Source: Clostridiales bacterium
GTDB taxonomy: Bacteria; Bacillota; Clostridia; Christensenellales; Borkfalkiaceae
DNA length: 64,000 nt
Direction: 5' to 3'
Assembly (NCBI GenBank): GCA_015055615.1
Contig: SVHT01000004.1
Span: 1-64,000 of the forward strand
Below, in pieces: positions 42,531 through 52,061 of this stretch. Below the pieces are notes generated by a model. The model searched no databases. It was not told the origin of the DNA and saw only the letters and a list, made by a program, of their open reading frames with translations. The position numbers were made by a program, and so were the translations under genes. Every line of letters starts with the position of its first letter. Within the stretch, counting starts at the first letter, position 1.

Positions 42531-44540
42531 TTAGCCGAGATTTGCGCCACTCTTGATATCCTTATCGGGCACGATAAGCGACAGCGTTCCGTCCTCGTCT
42601 TCCGCCGCCATAATCATACCTTCGGACACAATCCCGCATACCTTTCTAGGGGCAAGGTTGGTGACGAATACCACTTTTTTGCCTACCATTTCTTCGGGCT
42701 TGTAATGCTTTGCAATACCCGAAACAATCGTGCGGACTTCGTCGCCGAATTTCACCGTTTCCTTTAAGAGCTTGTTCGATTTCGGAACGGGCTCGCAAGC
42801 GATAATTTCACCCACGCGTAATTGTACTTTTACAAAATCGTCAAAGGAAATCTCGGGCGTTTTTTCTTCTTCAACGGGCGTTTCAACGGCTGTCGTTTCC
42901 GCCTTTTCCGCTTTCTTTTCCGCGGGAGCGGTCTTTGCCATTTCCGCCGCGTACGCCGCCGCCTGCTCCTGTTGAATTTTTTCTATCTCTGGCGCGAGCG
43001 CCTTAAAATCAATACGCACGAAAAGGGGCGGAATCGTCGTTACCGTTACGCTGTCACGCAACCCAAACGACGCGCAATCTTCCAGCGTTCTGCTTTCCCC
43101 GCCGTACGCAGCCAAAATCTTCTCGCTCGTTTCGGGCATAAAGCTATCCAAAAGGGACGCGCCGATTTGAATCGCCTCGGCAAGGTTATACAAAACGTCG
43201 TTCAGACGCGCTTTCTTGCTCTCGTCTTTCGCCAAAGCCCAAGGCATCGTTTCGTCGATGTATTTGTTCGCTCTTCTAAACAGCGCGAAAACTTCGGTAA
43301 TCGCGTCTGCAATACGCAGTTCATCCGCTTTCGCCTGTACCTTCGCCGCTACGGAAGTTACCGTCGCCTTGAATTCTGCGTCGGGGTCTTCTTCGTTTGC
43401 CGTCAAGGATTTTGCAACCGTGCCGTCGAAATATTTGTTAATCATCGCAATCGTGCGGTTAACAAGGTTACCCAAAACGTTGGCAAGCTCGGTATTGAAA
43501 CGCTCGGTCACGAGCTCCCAAGTGATTTGCCCGTCGTTATCGAACGGCATTTCGTGGAGCACGAAATAGCGCACCGCGTCCACGCCGAAAAGGCGCGCCA
43601 AATCGTCTGCATAGATAACGTTGCCTTTGGATTTGCTCATTTTGCCGTCGCCTTGCAACAGCCAAGGATGTCCGAATACCTGCTTGGGCAAGGGTTCGCC
43701 CATTGCCATCAGGAAAATCGGCCAATAAATGGTATGGAAACGCAAAATGTCCTTACCGATAAGGTGTAAATCCGCAGGCCAATATTTTTTATATTTTTCG
43801 CCGTGGTTACCGTCGGCGTCAAAACCAATACCCGTGATATAGTTGGTCAATGCGTCCATCCACACGTATACGACGTGGCGGTTGTCAAAATCAACGGGAA
43901 TCCCCCACGAGAAGGACGTACGGGACACGCAAAGGTCTTGCAATCCCTTCAAAAGGAAGTTATTCATCATCTCGTTTTTACGGGATACGGGCTGAATAAA
44001 TTCGGGGTGGGTGTTGATATGTTCGATAAGGCGGTCGGCATATTTGCCCATTTTGAAGAAGTACGCCTCTTCCTTGGCGGGTTTTACCTCTCTGCCACAA
44101 TCGGGGCATTTGCCGTCTACAAGCTGACTTTCCGTCCAAAACGATTCGCAAGGAGTGCAATACATACCTTCGTAATAGCCCTTGTAGATATCCCCTTGGT
44201 CGTACAGCTTTTTGAAAATTTTCGAAACCTGTTTTACGTGGTCGTCGTCCGTCGTGCGCATGAACTTATCGTACGAAGTATTAACAAGGTCCCAAATACC
44301 CTTGATTTCGCCCGCCACGTTATCCACGAACGCCTGCGGAGTAACCCCTGCCGCCTGCGCCTTTTCCTGAATCTTTTGACCGTGCTCGTCCGTGCCCGTT
44401 TGGAAGAACACGTCGTAGCCCTCTTTCCGTTTAAAACGCGCAATCGCGTCCGCCAAAATCGCCTCGTAGGTGTTCCCGATGTGGGGCTTGCCCGAAGTGT
44501 ACGCAATCGCCGTCGTGATGTAATAAGGTTTCTTTGCCAT
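42531..44540 (-). CDS. metG: Methionine-tRNA ligase with C-terminal tRNA-binding domain
   Basis: 669 aa. It charges tRNA-Met. PHIGN in the first 20 residues is the HIGH box; GKMSKSKGN near residue 300 is the KMSKS loop. One zinc knuckle (CTPCESFW then CPDCGR near 130-150) puts it in the MetRS1-type with a single Zn. The C-terminal ~110 residues form the Trbp111/EMAP domain (FVKVQLRVGEIIACEPVPKSNKLL). An Ala/Glu/Lys-rich linker of about 40 residues precedes it. Promoter at 44575-44603; no T-box leader was seen. Confidence 0.97.
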   Translation of the reverse strand: MAKKPYYITTAIAYTSGKPHIGNTYEAILADAIARFKRKEGYDVFFQTGTDEHGQKIQEKAQAAGVTPQAFVDNVAGEIKGIWDLVNTSYDKFMRTTDDDHVKQVSKIFKKLYDQGDIYKGYYEGMYCTPCESFWTESQLVDGKCPDCGREVKPAKEEAYFFKMGKYADRLIEHINTHPEFIQPVSRKNEMMNNFLLKGLQDLCVSRTSFSWGIPVDFDNRHVVYVWMDALTNYITGIGFDADGNHGEKYKKYWPADLHLIGKDILRFHTIYWPIFLMAMGEPLPKQVFGHPWLLQGDGKMSKSKGNVIYADDLARLFGVDAVRYFVLHEMPFDNDGQITWELVTERFNTELANVLGNLVNRTIAMINKYFDGTVAKSLTANEEDPDAEFKATVTSVAAKVQAKADELRIADAITEVFALFRRANKYIDETMPWALAKDESKKARLNDVLYNLAEAIQIGASLLDSFMPETSEKILAAYGGESRTLEDCASFGLRDSVTVTTIPPLFVRIDFKALAPEIEKIQQEQAAAYAAEMAKTAPAEKKAEKAETTAVETPVEEEKTPEISFDDFVKVQLRVGEIIACEPVPKSNKLLKETVKFGDEVRTIVSGIAKHYKPEEMVGKKVVFVTNLAPRKVCGIVSEGMIMAAEDEDGTLSLIVPDKDIKSGANLG

Positions 44541-44574
44541 AAAAGCGCTCCTTGTCTAACTCTTTATCGAAAAT

Positions 44575-44603
44575 ATTATAATACTTTTTTTTAAAAAAGT
44601 AAA
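44575..44603 (-). promoter_or_regulatory. Promoter of metG
   Basis: Minus-strand TTTACT (44598-44603), 17-base spacer, TATAAT (44575-44580), ~28 bases of leader. Divergent from the glutamine synthetase promoter. Confidence 0.65.
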
Positions 44604-44697
44604 ACGTTTTGCGCAAGGCGCACGAAGATTATCACGCAAATGTCTTGATTTACGCCAAGTTCCGCCCGTATTTTTGTACTAAACGCCCTTTAAACCG

Positions 44698-44726
44698 TTG
44701 ACAAAGCCCAACAAAAGGGGTATAAT
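44698..44726 (+). promoter_or_regulatory. Promoter of glutamine synthetase
   Basis: TTGACA (44698-44703), 17-base spacer, TATAAT (44721-44726). Start near 44733. Confidence 0.85.
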
Positions 44727-44732
44727 AAAACC

Positions 44733-44813
44733 ATCGACGGCAAAGGTGCCACAAGGTGTAAAACCCTGTTGCCCTTGCCTTTTTTCGTTTATTATCGTTT
44801 ATTGATAATAAAC
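44733..44813 (+). ncRNA. Structured leader with attenuator-like stem before glutamine synthetase
   Basis: GGCAAAGG (44739-44746) pairs with CCCTTGCC (44772-44779) with one mismatch, followed by six T (44780-44785), a terminator within the leader. Inner ACAAGG/CCCTGT can pair with one mismatch. A second perfect 10-bp stem follows (44787-44796 with 44804-44813). The ATG is at 44856. This suggests conditional readthrough; the ligand or factor is unknown. I see no match to published glutamine riboswitches. Confidence 0.5.
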
Positions 44814-44855
44814 GCGCGGAGTTTTACCGACGAAAAGACAGCAAAGGAGTACGCT

Positions 44856-46946
44856 ATGAAAACGGTAACCGAATATTTCGGCTCGATGGTATTCGACGAC
44901 AAAGTGATGCAGTCGATGCTCGACGAAAATATCTATAATACCCTCAAACGCACCATAAAGGACGGGCGCAGTTTGAATTTGTCCGTGGCGAACGAAGTGG
45001 CGAACGCCATGAAGGATTGGGCGATTTCGCTGGGGGCTACCCACTTTACCCATTGGTTTCAACCAATGACGGGTATCACCGCCGAAAAACACGACAGCTT
45101 TATCTCCCCCGACAAGAACGGCAGAGTGATTATGGAATTTTCGGGCAAGGAACTCGTTCGTGGCGAAACGGACGCTTCGTCTTTCCCCTCGGGCGGTTTG
45201 CGCGCAACCTTTGAGGCGCGCGGATATACCGCTTGGGACGCAACCTCGTACGCCTTTATCAAGGACGGCGTACTCTGTATCCCGACCGCCTTTTGTTCGT
45301 ACAGCGGTGACGCGCTCGACCAAAAGACGCCGTTGCTCCGCTCCATGGAGGCAATCAACCGCCAAACGATGCGCGTTTTAAAGCTCTTTGGCAACGACGA
45401 AGTGACTTCCGTCAAAACGACGGTCGGCCCCGAACAGGAATATTTCCTCGTCGATAAACAGGTATTTAATAAGAGAAAGGACCTCGTTTATACGGGTCGG
45501 ACGCTCTTTGGGGCAGAACCCCCGAAAGGACAGGCGCTCGAGGGACATTATTACGGTGTAATCAAGCCCCGTGTACAGGCGTTTATGAACGATTTGAACG
45601 AGGAGCTGTGGAAACTCGGCGTGCTTGCTAAGACCGAGCATAACGAGGCGGCGCCCGCGCAGCACGAGCTTGCGCCTATTTTCGCCACGACGAATATCGC
45701 CGCCGACCACAACCAGCTGACCATGGAAATTATGCAAAAGCTGGCAAAGAAACACGATATGGTATGCCTTTTGCACGAAAAACCTTTCGAGGGCGTAAAC
45801 GGTAGCGGTAAACATAATAATTGGTCGATTTCGACGAACACGGGTATCAATTTGTTTGAACCGGGCGACACGCCCAGCAAAAACGCACAATTCCTGCTCT
45901 TCCTCTGCGCCGTTTTGAAAGCGGTAGACGATTATCAGGATTTGCTCCGCATTTCCGTTGCGTCGGCAGGCAACGACCACCGCCTTGGCGCGCACGAAGC
46001 GCCTCCCGCCGTCGTTTCCATTTTCCTCGGCGACGAGCTGACGGAAATCTTAGAGGCGATTGAAAAAGACCAGCCTTACGGTGCAAAAGAAAAGGAACTC
46101 CTCCGCGTGGGCGTACATACCATGCCGAAGTTCCCCAAGGACACAACCGATAGAAACCGTACCTCGCCCTTTGCCTTTACGGGCAACAAATTCGAGTTCC
46201 GTATGCTCGGCTCGTCGGCGTCCGTTTCCGCGCCCAACACCGTCATCAACACGGCGGTTGCGGAAATTTTGAAACAGTTCGCAGACGAACTCGAAAGCGC
46301 GGACAATTTTGAAACGGCGTTGCACGATTTAATCAAGCGGGTTATTACCACCCATAAACGCATTATTTTCAACGGCAACGGCTATGACGATAAGTGGCTT
46401 GCCGAGGCGGAAAAACGCGGACTTTTGAACCTGCGCACAACCCCCGACGCGCTACCCCATTTCGTGGACGCGAAAAACGTCGAATTGTTCACGGCGCATA
46501 AGGTATATACCGAACGCGAAATGCACTCCCGCCTTGAAATTCAGCTCCAAAATTATTGCGCTCTCGTCAATATCGAGGCGAAAACCATGGTTGAAATGGC
46601 GAAGAAAGAGATTTTGCCCGCCGCAAGCGAGTACAGTCAGCTCCTTTCCGATACGATTTTGTCTAAAAAGGCGGTAAGCGAGACGCTCGACTGCACCTAC
46701 GAAACGGAAATCTTGACGGAAATTTCGGAACGCATCGCCAAGGCGTATAAGCATTTGAAATCGCTGGAAAAAGCACTTGTAAACGCGGGAAAAATCCACG
46801 AGGCGGCGGCTCTGTCCGTATATTATAAGGACAAAGTTTTGCCCGTTATGGCAAAATTGCGTGGCGAGGCAGACGCCCTTGAAAATCTTGTTTCGGCGGA
46901 CTATTGGCCGATTCCCACCTACGGCGATTTGATGTTCGGCGTATAA
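44856..46946 (+). CDS. Glutamine synthetase type III
   Basis: 696 aa from the ATG at 44856 with AAAGGAG; longer frames to 44769 cross the leader stems. It makes glutamine from glutamate, ammonia and ATP. GSIII is about 700 aa against ~450 for GSI. Family marks: WFQPMTGITAEKHDSF near residue 70, PSGGLRATFEARGYTAWD near 120, GPEQEYFLVD near 195, KHNNWSISTNTG near 340 and HEAPPAVVS near 390. Active-site Glu, His and Arg blocks are intact. It probably supports ammonium assimilation together with the citrate synthase supply of 2-oxoglutarate. Confidence 0.95.
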   Translation: MKTVTEYFGSMVFDDKVMQSMLDENIYNTLKRTIKDGRSLNLSVANEVANAMKDWAISLGATHFTHWFQPMTGITAEKHDSFISPDKNGRVIMEFSGKELVRGETDASSFPSGGLRATFEARGYTAWDATSYAFIKDGVLCIPTAFCSYSGDALDQKTPLLRSMEAINRQTMRVLKLFGNDEVTSVKTTVGPEQEYFLVDKQVFNKRKDLVYTGRTLFGAEPPKGQALEGHYYGVIKPRVQAFMNDLNEELWKLGVLAKTEHNEAAPAQHELAPIFATTNIAADHNQLTMEIMQKLAKKHDMVCLLHEKPFEGVNGSGKHNNWSISTNTGINLFEPGDTPSKNAQFLLFLCAVLKAVDDYQDLLRISVASAGNDHRLGAHEAPPAVVSIFLGDELTEILEAIEKDQPYGAKEKELLRVGVHTMPKFPKDTTDRNRTSPFAFTGNKFEFRMLGSSASVSAPNTVINTAVAEILKQFADELESADNFETALHDLIKRVITTHKRIIFNGNGYDDKWLAEAEKRGLLNLRTTPDALPHFVDAKNVELFTAHKVYTEREMHSRLEIQLQNYCALVNIEAKTMVEMAKKEILPAASEYSQLLSDTILSKKAVSETLDCTYETEILTEISERIAKAYKHLKSLEKALVNAGKIHEAAALSVYYKDKVLPVMAKLRGEADALENLVSADYWPIPTYGDLMFGV

Positions 46947-47001
46947 CTCGGCGTATAAAGTTAAGAACTATTTGCAAACTTTTTTACAAGGAAATTTTGA
47001 T

Positions 47002-47742
47002 ATGTTTGACGTACAAAAAACAACCGCGGGGGCGGTACAATGGATACGCGATTGGTTTGAACAAAACGGCAAGGGCTGTAACGCCGTCATCGGTATATCG
47101 GGCGGTAAGGACAGTAGCGTGGTTGCCGCTCTGTGCGTAAAGGCGCTGGGAAAAGAGCGCGTTATCGGCGTTTTAATGCCCAACGGCGAACAACCCGATA
47201 TCGACTGTTCTCAGCAACTCGTTGCGTACCTGGGTATACCCTTTTACGTTTGCAACGTTAAAAAAGCGGTGGACGGCGTAAAGCAATCATTGATAGAAAG
47301 CGGTGTGGAAATTTCCCGTCAAACGCTGATTAATTTGCCCCCCCGTATCCGCATGTCCACCCTTTACGCGCTGTCGCAATCGATGAACGGACGAGTAGCG
47401 AATACCTGCAATTTGTCCGAAGATTGGGTGGGCTACTCTACCCGTTACGGCGACGCCGCAGGCGATTTTTCACCCCTTGGCAAGCTGACCGTACAGGAAG
47501 TAAAGGCGATTGGACGGTATTTGGGCTTACCCGAAAACTTAGTGGATAAGGTCCCCTCCGACGGATTGACGGATAGAACGGACGAGGACAACCTTGGGTT
47601 TACCTACGCCGTTTTAGACAAGTATATCCGCACGGGCGTATGTGAGGACGCGGACACAAAAGCGCGTATCGACCGTCTGCACAGAATTAACGAATTTAAG
47701 TTAAAGCCCATACCCTGTTACGAATTCACGCCCGAAAATTGA
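47002..47742 (+). CDS. nadE: Ammonia-dependent NAD+ synthase
   Basis: 246 aa from the ATG at 47002 (AAGGAAA). It amidates nicotinate adenine dinucleotide. The PP-loop GISGGKDSSVVA near residue 40 and ANTCNLSEDWVGY near 145, then SDGLTDRTDEDNLG near 200 are present. No glutaminase domain is attached, so ammonia or an external amidotransferase is the donor; glutamine synthetase lies immediately upstream on the same strand. With PnuC it makes up the NAD salvage and synthesis capacity seen here. Confidence 0.93.
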   Translation: MFDVQKTTAGAVQWIRDWFEQNGKGCNAVIGISGGKDSSVVAALCVKALGKERVIGVLMPNGEQPDIDCSQQLVAYLGIPFYVCNVKKAVDGVKQSLIESGVEISRQTLINLPPRIRMSTLYALSQSMNGRVANTCNLSEDWVGYSTRYGDAAGDFSPLGKLTVQEVKAIGRYLGLPENLVDKVPSDGLTDRTDEDNLGFTYAVLDKYIRTGVCEDADTKARIDRLHRINEFKLKPIPCYEFTPEN

Positions 47743-47757
47743 AAATTTTTGTATATG

Positions 47758-47787
47758 AAAACCCCGACCTTTTCGGTCGGGGTTTTT
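47758..47787. terminator. Terminator after nadE
   Basis: A 12-bp perfect stem (47758-47769 with 47775-47786) with a 5-base loop and flanking A- and T-runs. It ends nadE and faces the convergent LRR lipoprotein gene. Confidence 0.85.
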
Positions 47788-47796
47788 CTGTTTTGC

Positions 47797-49074
47797 TTAA
47801 TAATCATTTTTTACGGCGACGATTTCCGTACAGTAAATCGTTACGCCATTTTCGACTCCTAAGGGATAAATCAAAATGGAATTTCCGTCGGGACTACCAA
47901 ACCCTTCATCCCACAAAAGTCGCGCTATGCTGTTTTTAGGTCTATCTCCGTCCACAAATCTGCCAAACTGATTTTCGTTTCTTGCGAACACGTAACCACC
48001 AATCGACGCTTCAACCGTCCAATAGTAGTTACCCAAAATATCCATGCTTTCTTTTTTAATGTGTATATAAACCCAAGGCGACGTAACGTCCCTAGGCGTA
48101 TGTCCAACAAAAACCCAAAAACCGCCTATTACCTTCGCCGCAAACCAAATCTCGCTGTATTCCGCAAGATTGCTTTGGTCGAAATTATAATGCTGCAATA
48201 CGCCCGTTTGTCCCCAAGCATTCGCACCCGTTGCCATAGAATCAAAACGAGTTAAAAACGAGAACCCTTCGGGCGCGCTTACGTCGCCCAAATCTTGATT
48301 GAGCTGTATCTGTCTACGGCTGGGATTGTCTACGTTGAGCATGGATTCCCCTATCATAAGCGCCCTCGGCGATACCGTCGTCATTCTTTTGCCCGTGTAC
48401 CCCCATACGACCATATGCTTGCCGGGATTCCAATTAGCGTTCCAACCCGCAGGTTGTTCTGTTACGTCACAATAAATCGTCAAAACTCTGCAATCACCAA
48501 AAGCATTGTCACCGATATAATTTACGCTGTCGGGAATCCGAACCCCCTCCAATTTCGTACAACCACAAAACGCATCTGCGCCAATCTCGGTAATGGAATT
48601 GGGAATATCTACGCTGACTATCCACGCGTGGTTTTGAAAAGCCGTAGCCCCAATCTCCGTCACGGGCACGCCCTCGTACAACGGCGCAATGACAACCATC
48701 GCGTCCGAGCCCTCATACCCCGTTACAACCGCATACGTGCCGTCTTGCGAAAGCTCATAGTTTACGCCGACCGTCGGGAATAAGCTACCGCAAACGTCAC
48801 ATTTCCCCTCGCCTTTATCCACGTGCGCTCCTTGTTCCTTGATTTCTTCACAACCGTCGCACGCTATCCAGTGCTGATTCATATCATATTCGTAGTCCAA
48901 CCAAACGTGCTCGTGCGTATCGCCCTCGTTCGAACTTTCGTCATCGGAAACTTCCGTACTCGAATTCGCACCGCTATCATTTGGCAGATTTGGTTTCGCA
49001 CCGCCACAACCAACAAACGCAAAGCTTGCCGATGCAAGTATCAACGCAAGAATCGTAGCCAACCGTTTCCTCAT
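47797..49074 (-). CDS. Surface lipoprotein with BspA-type leucine-rich repeats
   Basis: 425 aa from the ATG at 49074 with TAGGAG. The lipoprotein signal (LALILASASFAFVGC) has a lipobox at Cys24, so it is anchored outside the membrane. A Ser/Glu/Asp spacer is followed by a CxxC...CxxC segment (residues ~50-85). Three LRR_5 repeats of the ADAFCGCTKLEGVRIPDSV type lie near 115-185. The remaining ~220 residues form an extracellular domain of unknown type. LRR_5 proteins usually bind host or polysaccharide surfaces. Confidence 0.85.
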   Translation of the reverse strand: MRKRLATILALILASASFAFVGCGGAKPNLPNDSGANSSTEVSDDESSNEGDTHEHVWLDYEYDMNQHWIACDGCEEIKEQGAHVDKGEGKCDVCGSLFPTVGVNYELSQDGTYAVVTGYEGSDAMVVIAPLYEGVPVTEIGATAFQNHAWIVSVDIPNSITEIGADAFCGCTKLEGVRIPDSVNYIGDNAFGDCRVLTIYCDVTEQPAGWNANWNPGKHMVVWGYTGKRMTTVSPRALMIGESMLNVDNPSRRQIQLNQDLGDVSAPEGFSFLTRFDSMATGANAWGQTGVLQHYNFDQSNLAEYSEIWFAAKVIGGFWVFVGHTPRDVTSPWVYIHIKKESMDILGNYYWTVEASIGGYVFARNENQFGRFVDGDRPKNSIARLLWDEGFGSPDGNSILIYPLGVENGVTIYCTEIVAVKNDY

Positions 49075-49110
49075 TTTTTCTCTCCTATCTTTGAAATCAC
49101 ATACGCGTTT

Positions 49111-49140
49111 ATTATAACATAAATCCACTTTTCCCGTCAA
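49111..49140 (-). promoter_or_regulatory. Promoter of the LRR lipoprotein gene
   Basis: Minus-strand TTGACG (49135-49140), 18-base spacer, TATAAT (49111-49116). Confidence 0.7.
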
Positions 49141-49165
49141 ATATTTTCTATTGCGTTTTATATGG

Positions 49166-49194
49166 AAAAAACCGCCCGTAAAAGGCGGTTTTTT
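49166..49194 (-). terminator. Terminator after the AGE-family epimerase gene
   Basis: An 11-bp perfect stem (49166-49176 with 49184-49194) is followed on the minus strand by a pyrimidine-rich tail. It lies just past the stop of the epimerase gene at 49214. Confidence 0.7.
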
Positions 49195-49213
49195 AAAAAT
49201 TCTACGATTTATT

Positions 49214-50422
49214 TTATAACAATGCGGGCAGTTCGTTCTCCCAATTCGCCAAAATCTGTTCGCACAAAATCAAGCAACGAAGAAGATGATAAGGACCTTT
49301 CCACAGCGAGCCTTTCTGTTCGTGCGAAACGGTGCCGTCACGGTGCAAATATCCGTACCACTCGCCATATTCCTTGTCCGAGAAGTGATTGAAAATATAT
49401 TCGTGCAATTTGTCGTACCAAGCGGAATATTTCTCGTCGCCCGTAACCTTATACGCTACCAAGGTCGCAATCAACGCCTCGTTGTGTACCCACCACAGTT
49501 TCATATCGTGTTCGAGCTGTTCGCAAGGTCTACCGTATACGTCGCGGAAATAATAAATACCGCCGTATTTTTCGTCCCAACCGATGTCGAGCGACCAATC
49601 GAGAATATTGAGCGCCTGTTTCATCAAAACGTCGTCTTTGGTCTGCAAAGCCGCGTTCATCAAAAACCACGAGTTTTCAATGGAATGACCGGGATTAATC
49701 GTACGCCCTACGGGGTTATCCAAAATGCTACCGTCCGTATACACCGTTTCCAATACGCATTTCAAATCTTCTTTATAATGCAAGTTCATCATATCGGCAA
49801 CGATTTTTTTGATGATATTGTCGTAATATTCGTAATTGCCCGTAATACGACGCAAAGTCTGCGCGGAGCTTACCAAAACCATAGGGTTGGTATTGGAATG
49901 CAAGGGACGGATTGCGCCGTTTTCCTTCGGCGTGATTTTGAAGGGGTCTGCGTTCGGATCGCAATACATATCCCACATGAAATCAAAATATTTCACCGCC
50001 AAAGCCAAATCTTCGGGGTTTTTGCGGAGTAAATAATATTCCGCAAAGCCAACCACCAAAAAGCTTTCCGAGAAGAAATAACGGCGTTTTCTAAGGGGTT
50101 GACCGTCGCGCGTCACCGTAAAGAACATTCTGCCGTCCGTATCGATACAATGTTCCTTGATAAATTTCGCGCCCAAATCCGCCGCCTCTGCCCAAGCCTC
50201 GTTTTCGCCGTATACGTTGCAGAGTTTGGAAAACGTCCAAAGACATCTGCCTTGGAACCAAACGCTCTTGTCGTCGTTGTAGGACTTGCCTTGTCTGTCT
50301 ACGCTGGTGATAAATCCGCCGTATTCCTTATCGATAAGGTCGGAATTCAGCCAAAAAGGCACTACGTCTTTAAAGAGGGTATCGTAATAAAAATCTCTAA
50401 GTTCGCTAACCGTTTGTTTCAT
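49214..50422 (-). CDS. N-acylglucosamine 2-epimerase family protein
   Basis: 402 aa, the usual length of AGE/cellobiose 2-epimerase family (alpha/alpha)6 barrels. Motifs: DKSVWFQGRCLWTFSKL near residue 55, FFSESFLVVGFAEYY near 115, NPGHSIENSWFLMNAA near 245, KLWWVHNEALIATL near 310 and GEWYGYLHRDG near 355, which include the catalytic His pair. It could act on N-acylglucosamine, mannose or a cellobiose-type sugar; the substrate is not determined. It is cotranscribed 20 bases after the DUF4127 gene. Confidence 0.85.
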   Translation of the reverse strand: MKQTVSELRDFYYDTLFKDVVPFWLNSDLIDKEYGGFITSVDRQGKSYNDDKSVWFQGRCLWTFSKLCNVYGENEAWAEAADLGAKFIKEHCIDTDGRMFFTVTRDGQPLRKRRYFFSESFLVVGFAEYYLLRKNPEDLALAVKYFDFMWDMYCDPNADPFKITPKENGAIRPLHSNTNPMVLVSSAQTLRRITGNYEYYDNIIKKIVADMMNLHYKEDLKCVLETVYTDGSILDNPVGRTINPGHSIENSWFLMNAALQTKDDVLMKQALNILDWSLDIGWDEKYGGIYYFRDVYGRPCEQLEHDMKLWWVHNEALIATLVAYKVTGDEKYSAWYDKLHEYIFNHFSDKEYGEWYGYLHRDGTVSHEQKGSLWKGPYHLLRCLILCEQILANWENELPALL

Positions 50423-50442
50423 AATATATGTATCCTTTTTTA

Positions 50443-51936
50443 TTATTTTTCTTCGATAACCAAGCCGACCTCAAACATTCTGCGCCAAGGCAAATAGCAC
50501 TTCGCAATCTTATAATTGTCGGTCAATTCGGGATAATTCGCAGACATGTACTCGTTTAACAGCTCTTCCACGCGAGCGCTCACTTCGCCGACCTGCACTT
50601 TCGTATCCTCGTACTTATATCCCATTTTTTCCACTTCGAAATCCCAAATCTGTTTACGCACGTACGCGCAGTAGCCGATATCCTCGTACATGCGCTCCGC
50701 CGTGAATTTGCGGTGCGTAGGCGTGTCGCCGTAGAAATAGCGCAGTATCGCCTGACAGATAACCGTGCCGAGCGTGTTGGACGAAGTATTCCAGCCCGCA
50801 AAGCCCCAGAGCTTGAAAAATCCGATTTCTTGCGTTATACGTTCGCAAAGGCGCACGTCCGCGCCGTTACAATAGGCGATATCCGCCACCGCAACCCCTT
50901 TGTCCTCTTCCACCGCCTTCTTCATACGGGCGATATACGCGGGCAAATCACGGTCGTAATATTGTCTGCCGTGGGGAACGGAAATGTTTTGCACTTTACC
51001 TACGGGCAAATTGCAAAAGAGCAATATATCCGCGTTCTCTTCGTCTTCGCAAAGCACACCGCCCGCGCTCTCGACCTGCAATTTAATCGTCTTATACACT
51101 TCACGGTCTTCGTACAGCGGAATCACGTTTTTACATTGTTCCTTAGGATAAATCGGACAGATTTTCGGGGCGTACCCTTCCATATCCGCAACCACGCGCG
51201 CAAGCAAGGTCATTCCGCCTTCGTCCGCGCCCGGATAAATATCGACCTTTAAATTTTTCTCGGCAATCATTTTGCGCACTTTCGCTTGGTCCATCGCCGT
51301 AAAACCGCAAGGGTTGGAATCGTCCTGCAAAATCACGAATGATTCAAACACGTCCCCCACCAAATCGAGCGTTTTCATAAACAGCTCGATATTGCATTGC
51401 CGACGGGTAAGGTAATCGTCCAAATAGGGCTCGACCACTTTCAAACGCGCCTTTTCCGCAAGGTATTCCGCCTCGCTGATTTTTCCGTCCTTAAACTTGT
51501 GCTCGTTTTGACCGTATTCAAAGATTTCTTGACCGCAAACACCGTAATAGTCGGGCTCCTCGTCCGCGTCCGAATAGCAAGGACAGCGCATCACGAGCGA
51601 AAATCCGTATACCGTCATTTTCGGATTATGCTTTTTGATTTCTTTTAAAACGTTCAGTCTTTCTTCCAAGGTCTCCTTGGATAAATGGTGCAATCTGGAC
51701 GGAATAATACCGCCGTACAAAAGCGTATCGACGGCAATCACGAGATAGTCCGCATCCGCGCATTCCCGCAACAAAAACGCCTCGATTTTTTCGTAATCGG
51801 CGGGAATTTTTTTATCCCCCATTTCGTCCAAGGTCGGACAGACCAAACGGTAGTTTTTCTGTTTTTCACTTAAAAATTGCACAAAAGAATAATTGCAAGG
51901 CCGCTCGTCCAACGGCAAATACACAACTTTTTTCAC
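50443..51936 (-). CDS. DUF4127 family protein
   Basis: 497 aa, GTG start with GGAGGAG upstream. The N-terminal KKVVYLPLDERPCNYSF is the family opening. Central blocks are VDTLLYGGIIPSRLHHLS near residue 80, ILQDDSNPCGFTAMDQ near 205 and PGADEGG near 240, then WGFAGWNTSSNTLGT near 380. The family has no assigned reaction and often sits beside sugar-processing genes. Here it heads an operon with an AGE epimerase, so a carbohydrate role is likely. Soluble; no signal peptide. Confidence 0.9.
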   Translation of the reverse strand: MKKVVYLPLDERPCNYSFVQFLSEKQKNYRLVCPTLDEMGDKKIPADYEKIEAFLLRECADADYLVIAVDTLLYGGIIPSRLHHLSKETLEERLNVLKEIKKHNPKMTVYGFSLVMRCPCYSDADEEPDYYGVCGQEIFEYGQNEHKFKDGKISEAEYLAEKARLKVVEPYLDDYLTRRQCNIELFMKTLDLVGDVFESFVILQDDSNPCGFTAMDQAKVRKMIAEKNLKVDIYPGADEGGMTLLARVVADMEGYAPKICPIYPKEQCKNVIPLYEDREVYKTIKLQVESAGGVLCEDEENADILLFCNLPVGKVQNISVPHGRQYYDRDLPAYIARMKKAVEEDKGVAVADIAYCNGADVRLCERITQEIGFFKLWGFAGWNTSSNTLGTVICQAILRYFYGDTPTHRKFTAERMYEDIGYCAYVRKQIWDFEVEKMGYKYEDTKVQVGEVSARVEELLNEYMSANYPELTDNYKIAKCYLPWRRMFEVGLVIEEK

Positions 51937-51967
51937 TCTTTTACTCCTCCACCGTTTCTATGCGTTT

Positions 51968-51996
51968 ATTATATCACTTTTACTATACGCTGTCAA
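51968..51996 (-). promoter_or_regulatory. Promoter of the DUF4127-epimerase operon
   Basis: Minus-strand TTGACA (51991-51996), 17-base spacer, TATAAT (51968-51973), ~25 bases before the GTG at 51936. Confidence 0.85.
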
Positions 51997-52061
51997 GGAC
52001 TTAGATAAAAATACCCGCGCAAATTATACGAAACCCTCCCCTTTTTAAAGGCGTTGCAAGA

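Noticed and set aside
44541..44640. T-box leader of metG
   Set aside because: The predicted leader is only about 28 bases long, too short for a T-box.
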